From positions 34,487-98,486 of the forward strand of contig JAGOMA010000021.1 of NCBI GenBank assembly GCA_017993775.1: a stretch of DNA of 64,000 nucleotides, written 5' to 3'. Source of the stretch: Chloroflexota bacterium. GTDB lineage: Bacteria; Chloroflexota; Anaerolineae; Promineifilales; Promineifilaceae. Below, piece by piece: positions 47,553 to 56,250 of the stretch (the stretch's first letter is position 1; each line of letters opens with the position of its first letter). A program made the translations under genes and the position numbers. Under the pieces are notes generated by a model, which was not told the DNA's origin, searched no databases, and saw nothing but the letters and a program-made list of their open reading frames with translations.

Positions 47553-47760
47553 GAGAGAAGGATCAAGAAAAACAGGCTCTTTAGGAATTGATGGGATACG
47601 CCATGAGAATAGTGCGTAATGTGTAATACGTAGTTGAGAAAACGGTACGCACTACACAAAAATCATCAAAGCCCACAAATTCCTGTAGGTTCGCAAAACA
47701 TAACCACGGCTTGAACCTTCATTGAAATATCCAGAATTTTAGCAGAAGGGAATATATCAA
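47553..47760. other. Intergenic region before the lipoprotein gene
   Basis: AT-rich with short repeats such as AGTGCGTAATGTGTAATACG and the inverted TACGCACT, of the kind seen in dispersed non-coding repeats. No gene. It likely holds the promoter of the lipoprotein gene. Confidence 0.4.
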
Positions 47761-48483
47761 ATGAAATATGTAACACAATTGTTTTTTTTGTTAGTCGTTT
47801 TAGCTGTTTTTTTGACTGGTTGCTCAACGAATTACGAACAAGAGTATCAGTTCAATGACACCTTTGATGAAGATGAACAAGGCTGGGTGGCAAGCTTCGC
47901 CGATTTACCAGCCGATTATGATGACCAATTTATGCTGGATTCTGGTTGGGGAAGCCTTCCTTCCGGTTTAGAAGGAAACGCACTGTTTTTAAGCGGAAAT
48001 AACCAAAGTGATGATCTCTTTATGTTCATCCAGAAACAGTTCACTGGATTAAATCCCAATACCACCTACGAGATACAATTTGATGTGGAGCTTGCCAGCA
48101 ATTCGCCCGCAGGCATGATGGGTATTGGTGGCTCGCCCGGAGAAAGTGTGCACATTAAGGCGGGTGCAGTTCCCCATGAGCCTGAAATCATTACCGATTC
48201 GATCAATTGGCTACGGATGGATATTGATAAAGGAAATCAAGCCAGCGAAGGGAGCGATATGATCAATCTGGGTACATACTCGAATCCCAATATCGATGCG
48301 GAAACACAGGTGGGCGACGAATACGCGCTCATGCGTTTGGATAATCAATATGTTCCTTTTCAGGCGACCAGTGATAAAGATGGCAATATCTGGGTGATTG
48401 TTGGCAGTGACTCTGGTTTTGAGGGGAAAACGGCCGTTTATTACAATTCCATCAGCATCACCCTCACTGAAGAAAATCAATAA
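47761..48483 (+). CDS. Predicted lipoprotein with beta-sandwich-like domain
   Basis: 240 residues. Signal peptide ends in lipobox FLTGC (Cys21). The mature part is acidic, with NDTFDEDEQGWVASFADLP and GLNPNTTYEIQFDVEL, typical of carbohydrate-binding-like or jelly-roll beta-sandwich domains with calcium-type loops. GAAGGG lies 10 nt before the ATG. No family name can be given. A shorter homologous C-terminal piece appears to survive at 49090-49170. Confidence 0.7.
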   Translation: MKYVTQLFFLLVVLAVFLTGCSTNYEQEYQFNDTFDEDEQGWVASFADLPADYDDQFMLDSGWGSLPSGLEGNALFLSGNNQSDDLFMFIQKQFTGLNPNTTYEIQFDVELASNSPAGMMGIGGSPGESVHIKAGAVPHEPEIITDSINWLRMDIDKGNQASEGSDMINLGTYSNPNIDAETQVGDEYALMRLDNQYVPFQATSDKDGNIWVIVGSDSGFEGKTAVYYNSISITLTEENQ

Positions 48484-48500
48484 TATAAGGAGAAACACCC

Positions 48501-49028
48501 ATGACACGATTATTACTTGGAACCCGTTATTTGATACTACTCCCCATATTGGGGTTGGCACTTGCCTCAGTTGTTTTCTTTGTTTTCGGCGGTATTGGCC
48601 TCATTGGTCTGCTGTACGACCTCGTTTTTCACGCGGCTGACAACGCGCATGAAGCAACAGGTCAAGGTGTGATTATTTTTGAAATCGTTGAATATGTACA
48701 CACCTTCCTGGTTGGTACTGTACTCTACATCACAGCTGTTGGTTTTTTCCAGCTCTTTATCAAAGAAGTAGACTTCGTTGGCTGGTTAAAAATCGAAAGC
48801 ACCGAGGAATTGGAAACCAACCTGATCGGCGTTACCGTCGTCGTCTTGGCTGTCAACTTCATGGGCGAAGTGTTAACCAAGACCGATAATTTACTAAATT
48901 ATGGCGCAGGCATAGCCCTGCCTATTGCCGCTTTAGGGCTATTTGTTGGGCTACGCGCTTGGTCGGCTAAGTTGGGAAAAGAAATTCACAACACCCGCGA
49001 ACATTCCAAAAAAGAAATTGAAGAATAA
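48501..49028 (+). CDS. UPF0114 (YqhA-like) membrane protein
   Basis: 175 residues, four membrane segments. RYLILLPILGLALASVVFF at the start, the middle FEIVEYVHTFLVGTVLYI, the GWLKIESTEELE motif and the end helix with LRAWSAKLGKE match the UPF0114/YqhA family (usual length 160-180). Function unresolved; family members sit in the inner membrane and are often linked to stress responses. Strong AAGGAG before the ATG. 17 nt after the lipoprotein stop, so probably one operon. Confidence 0.8.
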   Translation: MTRLLLGTRYLILLPILGLALASVVFFVFGGIGLIGLLYDLVFHAADNAHEATGQGVIIFEIVEYVHTFLVGTVLYITAVGFFQLFIKEVDFVGWLKIESTEELETNLIGVTVVVLAVNFMGEVLTKTDNLLNYGAGIALPIAALGLFVGLRAWSAKLGKEIHNTREHSKKEIEE

Positions 49029-49089
49029 GCATTATTTGTAAAAAGGATGCATTGACTGTTGCTTGCCAACTGAAGAATGAGAACCTGCA

Positions 49090-49170
49090 TAATGTAGCTA
49101 TTTTTAATGGGGAAACGGCCGTTTTCCACAACCAGTATGATATTCAACTGACTGAAGTAGCGTCACAAAG
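49090..49170 (+). pseudogene. Fragment resembling the 3' end of the lipoprotein gene
   Basis: Read in one frame the stretch gives AIFNGETAVFHNQYDIQLTE, parallel to the C-terminus of the lipoprotein at 47761 (FEGKTAVYYNSISITLTE): 8 of 18 residues agree with the same spacing. The surrounding frame 49052-49267 has no start signal or further similarity. Likely the remnant of a duplicated lipoprotein gene. Confidence 0.4.
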
Positions 49171-49269
49171 CCGACTTTGCAAAGGTGGGCGCGGTTTTAA
49201 CCGCCAGCCAAACCAACAGATTTTCAAAAACAACAAAAATTTACCTGAAAAATACAAAGGAGAATAAAC

Positions 49270-50463
49270 ATGAGTACTGAAGACACAAAATCAACAACAA
49301 ACCCATACGCAACAAAAGATAACCCCTACGCAACAAAAGATAATCCGCTTGCGACGCAATACAATCCATACGCAACTGGAAAAGATTATTCCAAAATACC
49401 ACAACGCTTACACAAATACCCCGCTTCTGATAGAGCGAAGAAGATCGTACATGACTCCATAACCATAGATACACTCTTTTCCGGTACCTGGCCGGAGCAA
49501 TGGTCAACCCCTGAAGGCCCTGAGTTTCATGACCAAATGGACCGCTGTTTTGCTGCCGGAGTTAAGGTGATGGGTATATGCCCCTCAGCTGATTCATTAA
49601 ATCCAGCCGCTTCAGTAGCGTTGAAGGCTCTACAGTTCTATCTCAAGAAGATCAACGAACGCCCTGATAAATACAAAATCATCCGCACGACCAAGGATAT
49701 TGATGATGCGATAAAGCAAAAGAAATTGGGATTATACTTTACCCATCAGGGTACAGGGCATTATGAAGGCGATCCCGATAATGTCGCAATTTGGCGTCAA
49801 CTCGGTTATGGATACTGTTTGTTGGCTTATAACCAGCGCAATCCCGTTGGGGATGGATGTTTCGTGGAGGAGAACGGCCCGCTTACCGCTTATGGAAAAA
49901 CAGTGATTGATGCCTACAACCGTTACGGCATGATCGTGGATGTCAGTCATACTGGTGAACGTACAGCGCTGGATGCCATTGAACGTAGTAGTCAGCCAGT
50001 CATGTCAACCCACTCGGTCGCCATGGCGATAGCGAAATATCAACGTAGTTTAGAAGATTCAGTCATTAAAGCGATTGCCCAGAGTGGCGGCGTATGTTCC
50101 ATCAACTCAGTCGGCGCTTTTGTTGATACATCCAACCCGGATATCGTAACGACGGACATGCTTTTCCACCATATCGATTATATGGTTAATCTCGTTGGAA
50201 TCGACCATGTCGGTTACGCTTCTGATTTTATCCCGGATGTCACCTTTACTTCTGACGGTATGCAAACATCATTTGGTCAGGCAATTTTCCCGGATGGTGG
50301 CTATAGCTTCAAAGCAGGCGAAAAAGGATTCCCAACACCCGCTTCCTACCAAATACTTGCCGCTCTAATTGATAAGTTGCTTGAAAATGGATATTCCGAA
50401 GAGGATTGTGGCAAATTCCTTGGCGGTAACTCGTATCGTGTAATGAGTCAGGTCTGGAAATAG
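49270..50463 (+). CDS. Peptidase M19 (membrane dipeptidase) homologue with N-terminal NPYAT repeats
   Basis: 397 residues, AAAGGAG before the ATG. Residues 11-36 hold four [TDY]NP[YL]AT repeats. The M19 barrel follows: VDVSHTGERT and MSTHS hold the two zinc-site His residues, GIDHVGYASDF the late Asp. Two usual ligands are not seen: the early H-x-D of the family reads ITIDT here, and the E of the 'EG' motif reads LYFTHQGTGHYEGD. It may be catalytically altered, or the ligands may be arranged differently. No signal peptide is seen, so a cytoplasmic or atypically exported protein. The family hydrolyses dipeptides, including those with D-amino acids. Confidence 0.75.
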   Translation: MSTEDTKSTTNPYATKDNPYATKDNPLATQYNPYATGKDYSKIPQRLHKYPASDRAKKIVHDSITIDTLFSGTWPEQWSTPEGPEFHDQMDRCFAAGVKVMGICPSADSLNPAASVALKALQFYLKKINERPDKYKIIRTTKDIDDAIKQKKLGLYFTHQGTGHYEGDPDNVAIWRQLGYGYCLLAYNQRNPVGDGCFVEENGPLTAYGKTVIDAYNRYGMIVDVSHTGERTALDAIERSSQPVMSTHSVAMAIAKYQRSLEDSVIKAIAQSGGVCSINSVGAFVDTSNPDIVTTDMLFHHIDYMVNLVGIDHVGYASDFIPDVTFTSDGMQTSFGQAIFPDGGYSFKAGEKGFPTPASYQILAALIDKLLENGYSEEDCGKFLGGNSYRVMSQVWK

Positions 50464-50508
50464 GCTTCTGATCTCATCACATTGTCGCTTCCCAACGAAA
50501 AGCTGGGT

Positions 50509-50593
50509 GCACTCAAATTCGATAAACACAAGTATTCAAGGGAAAAAACCCATGAAACAACACAACACAACACAACCAGTATTTGCTGAGGAA
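50509..50593 (+). repeat. 85-nt leader duplication, copy 1
   Basis: Runs from GCACTCA to GAGGAA and covers the ribosome-binding region and codons 1-14 of the class C-like gene. It matches the copy at 51968-52052 at about 75 of 85 positions with no gap, while the genes downstream belong to different families. Confidence 0.9.
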
Positions 50594-51967
50594 CTGGCTG
50601 GCCAAGAGGCCTTCGATGCGGTCGTCGCGCAAGCTACCGATCTCATCGCACAATTGCATGTACCAGGGCTCGCTGTCGGCGTCATCCACGGAGCCAACTC
50701 CTATGCCACCGGCATCGGTGTCACGAACACCAGCAACCGACAGCCCGTCACCGCTGACACGACCTTTCCGATCTGCTCCATCACGAAGACCTTCACCTCG
50801 ACGCTGGCCATGCAGCTGTCCGAACAGGGCGCTCTGGATCTGAACGATCGTATCGTCGACATCCTGCCGTGGTTCAGAGTCAAGGATCGTGACGCGACGT
50901 CCAGAGCGCGGGTCATCGACCTGTTCCACCATCACACCGGTTGGAGCGGCGACCACGCTTTCGAGCCCGTTCCCCCCGGCGGATCGATCACCGAGAAGTG
51001 CATGCTCCAAGCGCGGTATCTCGAGCAGATCGTGCCCTTCAATCAGGCTTGGATGTACAGCAACACCAATCTCGCCTTCGCTGGTCATCTGCTGTCTGTC
51101 GTCGGCGGCAAACCGTACGAGACGCTCGTCGAAGAGCGCATCCTCTCCCCGCTCGGCATGGATGCGTCACGCTTCGACTACAGCGCCTCCCCTCCCGACG
51201 AAAATTTCGCCTGGGGGCATCCACCAATCTTTACCGACGACAAGATCGACGAACTCCAGCCAATTTTCACGCCGTTCCCCCCGACGGCCGGGTCTGCCGG
51301 CGGAATCCAGTCCACGGTTCACGACATGTTGAAGTACGCCCGCTTTCAGTTGGACGGGAAGGACTCATCCGGCAACACGCTGCTGTCCAACGAAGCGCTG
51401 GCCTTTGCCCACGCCCCGGCAGTCGATGCTCCGACCGGCGAATTCACCGGACTGACCTGGTTCGTCCGCAACTACGGCGAGGTCACGAGCGCTCTCCACA
51501 TGGGAACCTACATTGGCTACCGTACCTTTCTTCAACTGATTCCTGAGCACAACTTTGCTGTGATCGTGCTTACTAACAGCGACCGAGGAGTCGAGGCCTA
51601 TACAGCTGTTGCCGATGCAATGGTCAAGGCTTTTACAAAACTCGAACTACATACTGAAGTTGCTAGTGGAGTTGATCCGTCAGTTCTAGATTCCTTCATC
51701 GGGGTCTTCAAAGGAACATTCCAAGACTTCGAGATCACGACCAATGGCGGCAGGTATCAGCTTGTCCAGAATTCCAAACTGACCAAGCCGGGAGCGAATC
51801 CTGCCCCAGCCAATTTAGCCAACACAACCGAAGGGTGGTTTATCGTCACCGAAGGGCCTAACAAAGGAGCACTAGGAGAATTACTTAAAGATCCTTCAGG
51901 AGAACTTAACTACCTAAGATTCAATCACCGGATCTTCATTCGCTCCAACGCTGTACCGGGTAGTTAG
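50552..51967 (+). CDS. Class C beta-lactamase-fold serine hydrolase
   Basis: 471 residues from ATG 50552; the frame extends to 50507 without a start signal. SxxK motif at Ser76-Lys79 (PICSITKTF), a YSNTNLAF tyrosine motif, and HMG at the third box (LHMGTYIGY in place of KTG), typical of the broad serine hydrolase/esterase/D-aminopeptidase group (Pfam beta-lactamase). A separate C-terminal lipocalin-like domain (about 370-465) follows. No signal peptide; the N-terminus MKQHNTTQPVFAEEL is nearly the same as in the next gene. This does not imply antibiotic resistance. G+C of the first 1 kb of this gene is higher than its neighbours, suggesting recent acquisition. Confidence 0.82.
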   Translation: MKQHNTTQPVFAEELAGQEAFDAVVAQATDLIAQLHVPGLAVGVIHGANSYATGIGVTNTSNRQPVTADTTFPICSITKTFTSTLAMQLSEQGALDLNDRIVDILPWFRVKDRDATSRARVIDLFHHHTGWSGDHAFEPVPPGGSITEKCMLQARYLEQIVPFNQAWMYSNTNLAFAGHLLSVVGGKPYETLVEERILSPLGMDASRFDYSASPPDENFAWGHPPIFTDDKIDELQPIFTPFPPTAGSAGGIQSTVHDMLKYARFQLDGKDSSGNTLLSNEALAFAHAPAVDAPTGEFTGLTWFVRNYGEVTSALHMGTYIGYRTFLQLIPEHNFAVIVLTNSDRGVEAYTAVADAMVKAFTKLELHTEVASGVDPSVLDSFIGVFKGTFQDFEITTNGGRYQLVQNSKLTKPGANPAPANLANTTEGWFIVTEGPNKGALGELLKDPSGELNYLRFNHRIFIRSNAVPGS

Positions 51968-52052
51968 GCACTCAGATTAAATAAACGCAATTATTCAAAG
52001 GAAAAAACCCATGAAACAAAACAAAGAAACACAACCAGTATTTGCTGAGGAA
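51968..52052 (+). repeat. 85-nt leader duplication, copy 2
   Basis: Covers the ribosome-binding region and the first 14 codons of the class A-like gene; pairs with 50509-50593 (see that entry). Confidence 0.9.
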
Positions 52053-52955
52053 AGTATTTCCCAAAAAATCGAGAAACTTTCACAGGGGCTAGTTGGCCGC
52101 ATTGGTGTGGCTGCACAGGAAATCGGCTCAGGGTTGAATGTCACAATAAACGGCGATGAAGCGTTTGTTATGGCGAGTACCTATAAAGTTGCGATTGCAA
52201 CCACCTTGCTAGATCGTGTCGATAAAGGCGAGGTGAATCTTGCTGATTTAATTGATATCTCACAAGAAATGATGGTCGCAGGCGACAATGCAATCGCACT
52301 GAACTTCGTTCATCCCGGTATAAAGTTGTCTGTGGCAAATTTGATTGAACCCATGATAACCGAAAGCGACAATACGGCGACGGATGCCTGTCTAAAACTA
52401 GCGGGTGGTCCAGAAGCGGTAACGAAGATGATGCGAAGTATTGGAATAACAGATTTACGAGTAGATCGATACACTTGCGAAATTTTAAGGGACTTCTATG
52501 GTTTACCTGACAAGGCTTACGCATCCGTACTTGCAGAGGCTCTTGTCAAAGACCCAACGCTCGCAGCAAAACAACCTGATCGTAATCTTGCGTTCGAAAA
52601 AGAAGACTCACGTGACCAATCAACACCAAAAGCAATGCTGGAATTGCTTCTGGCTATCGACAGCGGAAAGGTGTTGAGTGAGAAAAGCCGCGAATTCTTG
52701 CTTGCTACCATGTCTCGCACTCGTACAGGTGGAGGAAGACTAAGAGGCCTTCTGCCAAAAAGAACACCAGTTGCCCACAAAACAGGAACTATTGGCGGTG
52801 TCGCGAATGACGTGGGTTTCATAACGCTACCAGATGGCCGACGTTTTGCGATTGTGGTATTCACAAATAGCAGTACGACGTCGGAAGCTGATCGTGATCG
52901 AGCCATTGCGGAAGTTACCCGTGCTTTATACGACTTTTATTATTTAACGTCATAA
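52011..52955 (+). CDS. Class A beta-lactamase-fold serine hydrolase
   Basis: 314 residues. S-T-Y-K at Ser56-Lys59, E-SDN-TATD (SDN motif), and HKTGTIGG (KTG motif) place it in the class A beta-lactamase fold (Beta-lactamase2). There is no signal peptide; the leader MKQNKETQPVFAEE is that of the previous gene. The usual Glu166 loop is not clear: KEDSRDQSTPKAML is at the right place but reads differently. It may be a D-amino-acid peptidase or transpeptidase-like enzyme rather than a lactamase. 43 nt after the previous gene, so one operon. Confidence 0.82.
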   Translation: MKQNKETQPVFAEESISQKIEKLSQGLVGRIGVAAQEIGSGLNVTINGDEAFVMASTYKVAIATTLLDRVDKGEVNLADLIDISQEMMVAGDNAIALNFVHPGIKLSVANLIEPMITESDNTATDACLKLAGGPEAVTKMMRSIGITDLRVDRYTCEILRDFYGLPDKAYASVLAEALVKDPTLAAKQPDRNLAFEKEDSRDQSTPKAMLELLLAIDSGKVLSEKSREFLLATMSRTRTGGGRLRGLLPKRTPVAHKTGTIGGVANDVGFITLPDGRRFAIVVFTNSSTTSEADRDRAIAEVTRALYDFYYLTS

Positions 52956-53314
52956 GACAAATAACCTTTGTTATGCCTAACAATTGGTTGCAACGGACGG
53001 TGCTTTGCGCCGCTCACGGCTGAGGGCTGGACGCAAACCTTCTATCCCGCCTCGATGGATTTCGGCGGGGGCATGCCCGGTTCACTGCCTCCCAATGCAG
53101 GAGAACCGAGATGAGCAATATTGGTGGTCTCGAATTCCTGGTCGGCAATATGTACCAGGTGTTCAAGCAGGTCTGGAAGTAGTTGACATGAACGGCTAAT
53201 GGTTCTGGAAATCCAAGTACAAAACACTTTGGCGCGATCATCGTTGACGAGTGCGCCAGAAATTCCAGATTTGCCCAAAAGCCTCATCAACAAAATTAAA
53301 TAGGAGATTATGTT
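52956..53314. other. Intergenic region with M19 remnant
   Basis: Holds the pseudogene at 53025-53182 and the leader of the next gene with TAGGAG before ATG 53315. Nothing else seen. This stretch is higher in G+C than its neighbours up to about 53180. Confidence 0.45.
53025..53182 (+). pseudogene. Frameshifted C-terminal remnant of an M19 dipeptidase
   Basis: 53025-53112 reads GWTQTFYPASMDFGGGMPG in one frame; the next frame from ATG 53111 reads GGLEFLVGNMYQVFKQVWK and then a stop. The end matches the C-terminus of the M19 gene at 49270 (FLGGNSYRVMSQVWK): the same G-N-x-x-x-V...QVWK ending. So a second, truncated M19 gene broken by a frameshift. Confidence 0.6.
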
Positions 53315-54607
53315 ATGAGTACCAAAGATAAAGGAAACATGGGCGTAGACGCATCGGCTGCCGCGTCCATGGAAGTTGATAGCCCGATGGCGAAGTGGAA
53401 AAACCCACAACCAGTGGAGTTCATTCAGAAAGCACTTAAAGAGTATAGCTTTCCGAATTGGCAATCAGGAAATGAAGACTCTATTTACTACAACATGAAC
53501 TTCACCGAGATATTCAAGTGTTCATATGTAGCGCCCGCAGAAGAGCCTTCAGAACTGGAGCGCGCACTTGATCCTTCATTGATGAATCTGACCTTTACGG
53601 ATCATAATGGAACCACTACCCCAACTCTCAGAGAGTATCTGGGAGGTAAACGGCAGGTTCAGGCGATGATGATGGCTTATAAAGGGAAGGTGGTTTTCGA
53701 AACGTATCCAGGTATGAAGCCTAACGGTCTCCATGTGTGGATGTCGGCCTCTAAAACAACGGTTGGCCTGTTGGTATCCATGCTGGCCGATGAAGGCAAG
53801 ATTGACCTTGATAAGCCCGTGCCGACCTATGTGCCGGAACTGCGCGGAACCCATTGGGAACAGGCTACCGTGAAAAATGTCATGAATATGTCCTCTGGTC
53901 TTGATATCGAGGAGACCATAGCGAACCTGTTGAATCCGGACTCCTGGATCGCACATTTTTTCACAGCGGCCTTTGAAGGAAAGGGAAGTTGGCGTGAGAT
54001 GTCCAGGAACGCGCAACCCTTGCCAGACGAAAAGGCTGGTGACCATTTCCGCTATTCAGGAGCCAACACCCAGACGCTGCTTCTGGCGACCGAATACGTC
54101 AGCGGAAAGCGTTGGCAGGACTTATGGTACGAACGGGTCTGGTCGAAAATTGGCGCGAAAAATCCGCTAATTACTGGATTAACTCCTGATGGCGTTGCCG
54201 TCGGCGCTGGCATGCACAACACCACACCAGAAGATATGCTACGTTATGCTCTTATTTACACGCCCAGTTGGCATGTGGTGGCAAAAGAGCAAATCATTTC
54301 CGACCAACTGCTGAAAAGTATCCAGACGCTTGGAAATCCAGACGCATATCGCGACTCCACGGAGGAAGAATACGGACTCCACTGGTTCGGTGAGAAACCT
54401 ATGACCAATACCGCACAATGGGATCATTTGTTCCCCGATGGAGCGATGTTCAAGCATGGCAACATGGGGCAGGGGATTTACGTGGATCCTGCTCGAGATT
54501 TCTGTGGCATGTATTTCGGATTAGCGCCTAACCCGGACAGTATCTCGGGAATTGATCATTCACCAGGGTATCTGCGCACTGCCGCCAAGAAACTCGCAGG
54601 AAAATAA
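53315..54607 (+). CDS. Serine hydrolase, beta-lactamase/6-aminohexanoate-hydrolase-like
   Basis: 430 residues. SxxK at Ser144-Lys147 (WMSASKTT), YSGAN at about 250 (YxN), and GNMGQGIYVDP late. The closest group by motif is the class C-type hydrolases that include 6-aminohexanoate-dimer hydrolase and esterases. No signal peptide; N-terminus MSTKDKGNMGVDAS is short, polar and unrelated to the leader of the other two. The third such protein in a row, with different internal sequence. Strong TAGGAG site. Substrate unknown. Confidence 0.82.
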   Translation: MSTKDKGNMGVDASAAASMEVDSPMAKWKNPQPVEFIQKALKEYSFPNWQSGNEDSIYYNMNFTEIFKCSYVAPAEEPSELERALDPSLMNLTFTDHNGTTTPTLREYLGGKRQVQAMMMAYKGKVVFETYPGMKPNGLHVWMSASKTTVGLLVSMLADEGKIDLDKPVPTYVPELRGTHWEQATVKNVMNMSSGLDIEETIANLLNPDSWIAHFFTAAFEGKGSWREMSRNAQPLPDEKAGDHFRYSGANTQTLLLATEYVSGKRWQDLWYERVWSKIGAKNPLITGLTPDGVAVGAGMHNTTPEDMLRYALIYTPSWHVVAKEQIISDQLLKSIQTLGNPDAYRDSTEEEYGLHWFGEKPMTNTAQWDHLFPDGAMFKHGNMGQGIYVDPARDFCGMYFGLAPNPDSISGIDHSPGYLRTAAKKLAGK

Positions 54608-54620
54608 ACGGGAATTACAG

Positions 54621-54682
54621 AATGAGAATGCTCGTGATTTGTATCTGGCATTCTCATTAACCCAGATACAAATCACGAGCAT
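54621..54682 (+). promoter_or_regulatory. Two overlapping, mutually exclusive hairpins
   Basis: Stem A: AATGAGAATG (54621-54630) with CATTCTCATT (54649-54658), 10 bp. Stem B: ATGCTCGTGATTTGTATCTGG region (54628-54648) with its exact complement 54662-54682, 21 bp, no mismatch, 13-nt loop. The left arm of B is the loop of A and shares 3 nt with A's arm, so only one can form. No T-run follows. It could be a 3' processing or attenuation element after the serine hydrolase gene, or an inserted repeat. Confidence 0.6.
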
Positions 54683-54936
54683 CAGGCATTGCTGGACGTA
54701 TCAAATCTGTACCCTGATGGCTCATTTTTGTTTGATAATGCCTGGCCTATTCCTGACGAAACAGTCGCCCGCCCGCGTTCAGCGGCAACTATGCGCGTTT
54801 TGATTCACAATATGTCAAGAAATGCAAGCGAATCAGCCTGATGGAAGCGATTGAAAAGTGTTCACTAGTACCGTCAGCGGGAATGAAGTAAGTGTTCTAA
54901 ACGGAATGCCCCTAATCAGCGATAGCTGGTGAAAAA
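54683..54936. other. Intergenic region, possible short gene remnant
   Basis: From about 54680 to 54841 one frame stays open and reads HQALLDVSNLYPDGSFLFDN and later ATMRVLIHNMSRNASESA, with protein-like composition but no start codon signal and no family recognised. It may be the tail of a deleted gene. The rest is leader of the ThrE gene. Confidence 0.35.
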
Positions 54937-56250
54937 ATGAAAAAAAAGCAAATTCAGCCCGAGAAAACATTACATCAGGCACTTTCTAGTATCAAATCTT
55001 TGACATCACTAAATGTCGAACCAAAACAACCCATCGCCGATGATGAATTTACGCCAGCCTGCCAGTTTGTGACACAGTTGGCCTCGCATGCCCATGAATA
55101 CGGTGTTTCCTATATCAAACTACAAGCTTTGATGTCGCAGTTGCCACAATTATTTGGATTTCACGGCGTTATGCTGGCTGCGTCACCATTTATCTTTTTT
55201 GAATTTTGGCGGCAAGGGGATCCTGAACCAACCCGTGCCACAATTCAATCCCCTGTTGGCTCTTTTGACCTCTCCAAATTATCTGCTCTAGGCTCTTTGG
55301 TAAACGATTTGACCGACAGCAAAATACATATTAGCGAGGGAATGGATCGACTTAAGCAGATAGAGAACCTTGAACCACCGTATAAAAAGCCAGTTGTGGC
55401 TTTGGGTTATGCTTTGTGTGGAGCTGGTTTTGCGGTATTGTTGTCAGCAAACTGGAGCGATGTTGTTTTTGCAGCGTTGCTTAGTTTGGTTGTTTACGCC
55501 ATCACCTTAATGGCAAATCAATCGCAATGGTTATCTAATCGACTTAATTTTACATCTGCGCTGGTCGCTTCGATATTAGCGAATGTAGTGGCGTTATTGT
55601 TTCCCGGCAGTAATCCTTTCATCGTTTCGCTTTGCGCGGTTATTGTTCTGATTCCGGGATTATCGCTTACATTGGGGACAGCAGAACTAGCTTCAAAGAT
55701 TGTTATTTCCGGTGTTAATCGTCTTGTTGATGGCATTACGATCACGTTCATACTTGTTATGGGCAATGCGATGGGTTCTTCCCTTGTCAAAGCAATATGG
55801 ACAGTCCCCCCCGCAGATGTCACACCAGACAGACCATTATGGATAACCTTGGCTTTTGTTCTTGTGTTGATGTTGGGTCTGACAATTGTGTTTAAAGTGG
55901 GTTTGACCGATCTGGCTTGGGTGATTCTTGCTGGTGAATTGGCGTATGTCGGGGTATTGTTCGGGCGACAGTTGGGGGACTGGCAGGGTTCGTTTGTGGG
56001 GGCGTTGATTTTGGGATTGTATGTGAGTTTATACGCTTTTCGTTTACGTCGCCCTGGATCGATTGTCACATTGCCAGGGATTATGATTTTAGTACCTGGT
56101 GTAGCCGCTTATTTTGGTTTGAATACATTACAAACGAGCGGCATTATCGGGGCGCTACCTGCCGTAGCGGGTGTATTTACACAAATTGTAGCGATTATGG
56201 GGGGGTTGTTTGTTGCCGCTTCAATTCTTCCGCCAAAATCAAGCCTTTGA
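54937..56250 (+). CDS. ThrE-type threonine/serine exporter family protein
   Basis: 437 residues. A soluble N-terminal domain (CQFVTQLASHAHEYGVSYIKL, about 45-160) is followed by about ten membrane segments, the ThrE_1 plus ThrE_2 arrangement (YjjP and YjjB fused). Motifs: LIPGLSLTLG and ITIFEA-like regions between segments; TLPGIMILVPGVA near the end. In other bacteria this family exports threonine and serine using the proton gradient. It starts a series of transporters in this cluster. ATG 54937 has a weak GGTG site. Confidence 0.85.
   Translation: MKKKQIQPEKTLHQALSSIKSLTSLNVEPKQPIADDEFTPACQFVTQLASHAHEYGVSYIKLQALMSQLPQLFGFHGVMLAASPFIFFEFWRQGDPEPTRATIQSPVGSFDLSKLSALGSLVNDLTDSKIHISEGMDRLKQIENLEPPYKKPVVALGYALCGAGFAVLLSANWSDVVFAALLSLVVYAITLMANQSQWLSNRLNFTSALVASILANVVALLFPGSNPFIVSLCAVIVLIPGLSLTLGTAELASKIVISGVNRLVDGITITFILVMGNAMGSSLVKAIWTVPPADVTPDRPLWITLAFVLVLMLGLTIVFKVGLTDLAWVILAGELAYVGVLFGRQLGDWQGSFVGALILGLYVSLYAFRLRRPGSIVTLPGIMILVPGVAAYFGLNTLQTSGIIGALPAVAGVFTQIVAIMGGLFVAASILPPKSSL

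Noticed and set aside
50552..54607. Antibiotic resistance cluster
   Set aside because: Beta-lactamase folds here belong to broad hydrolase groups without signal peptides; resistance is not supported.
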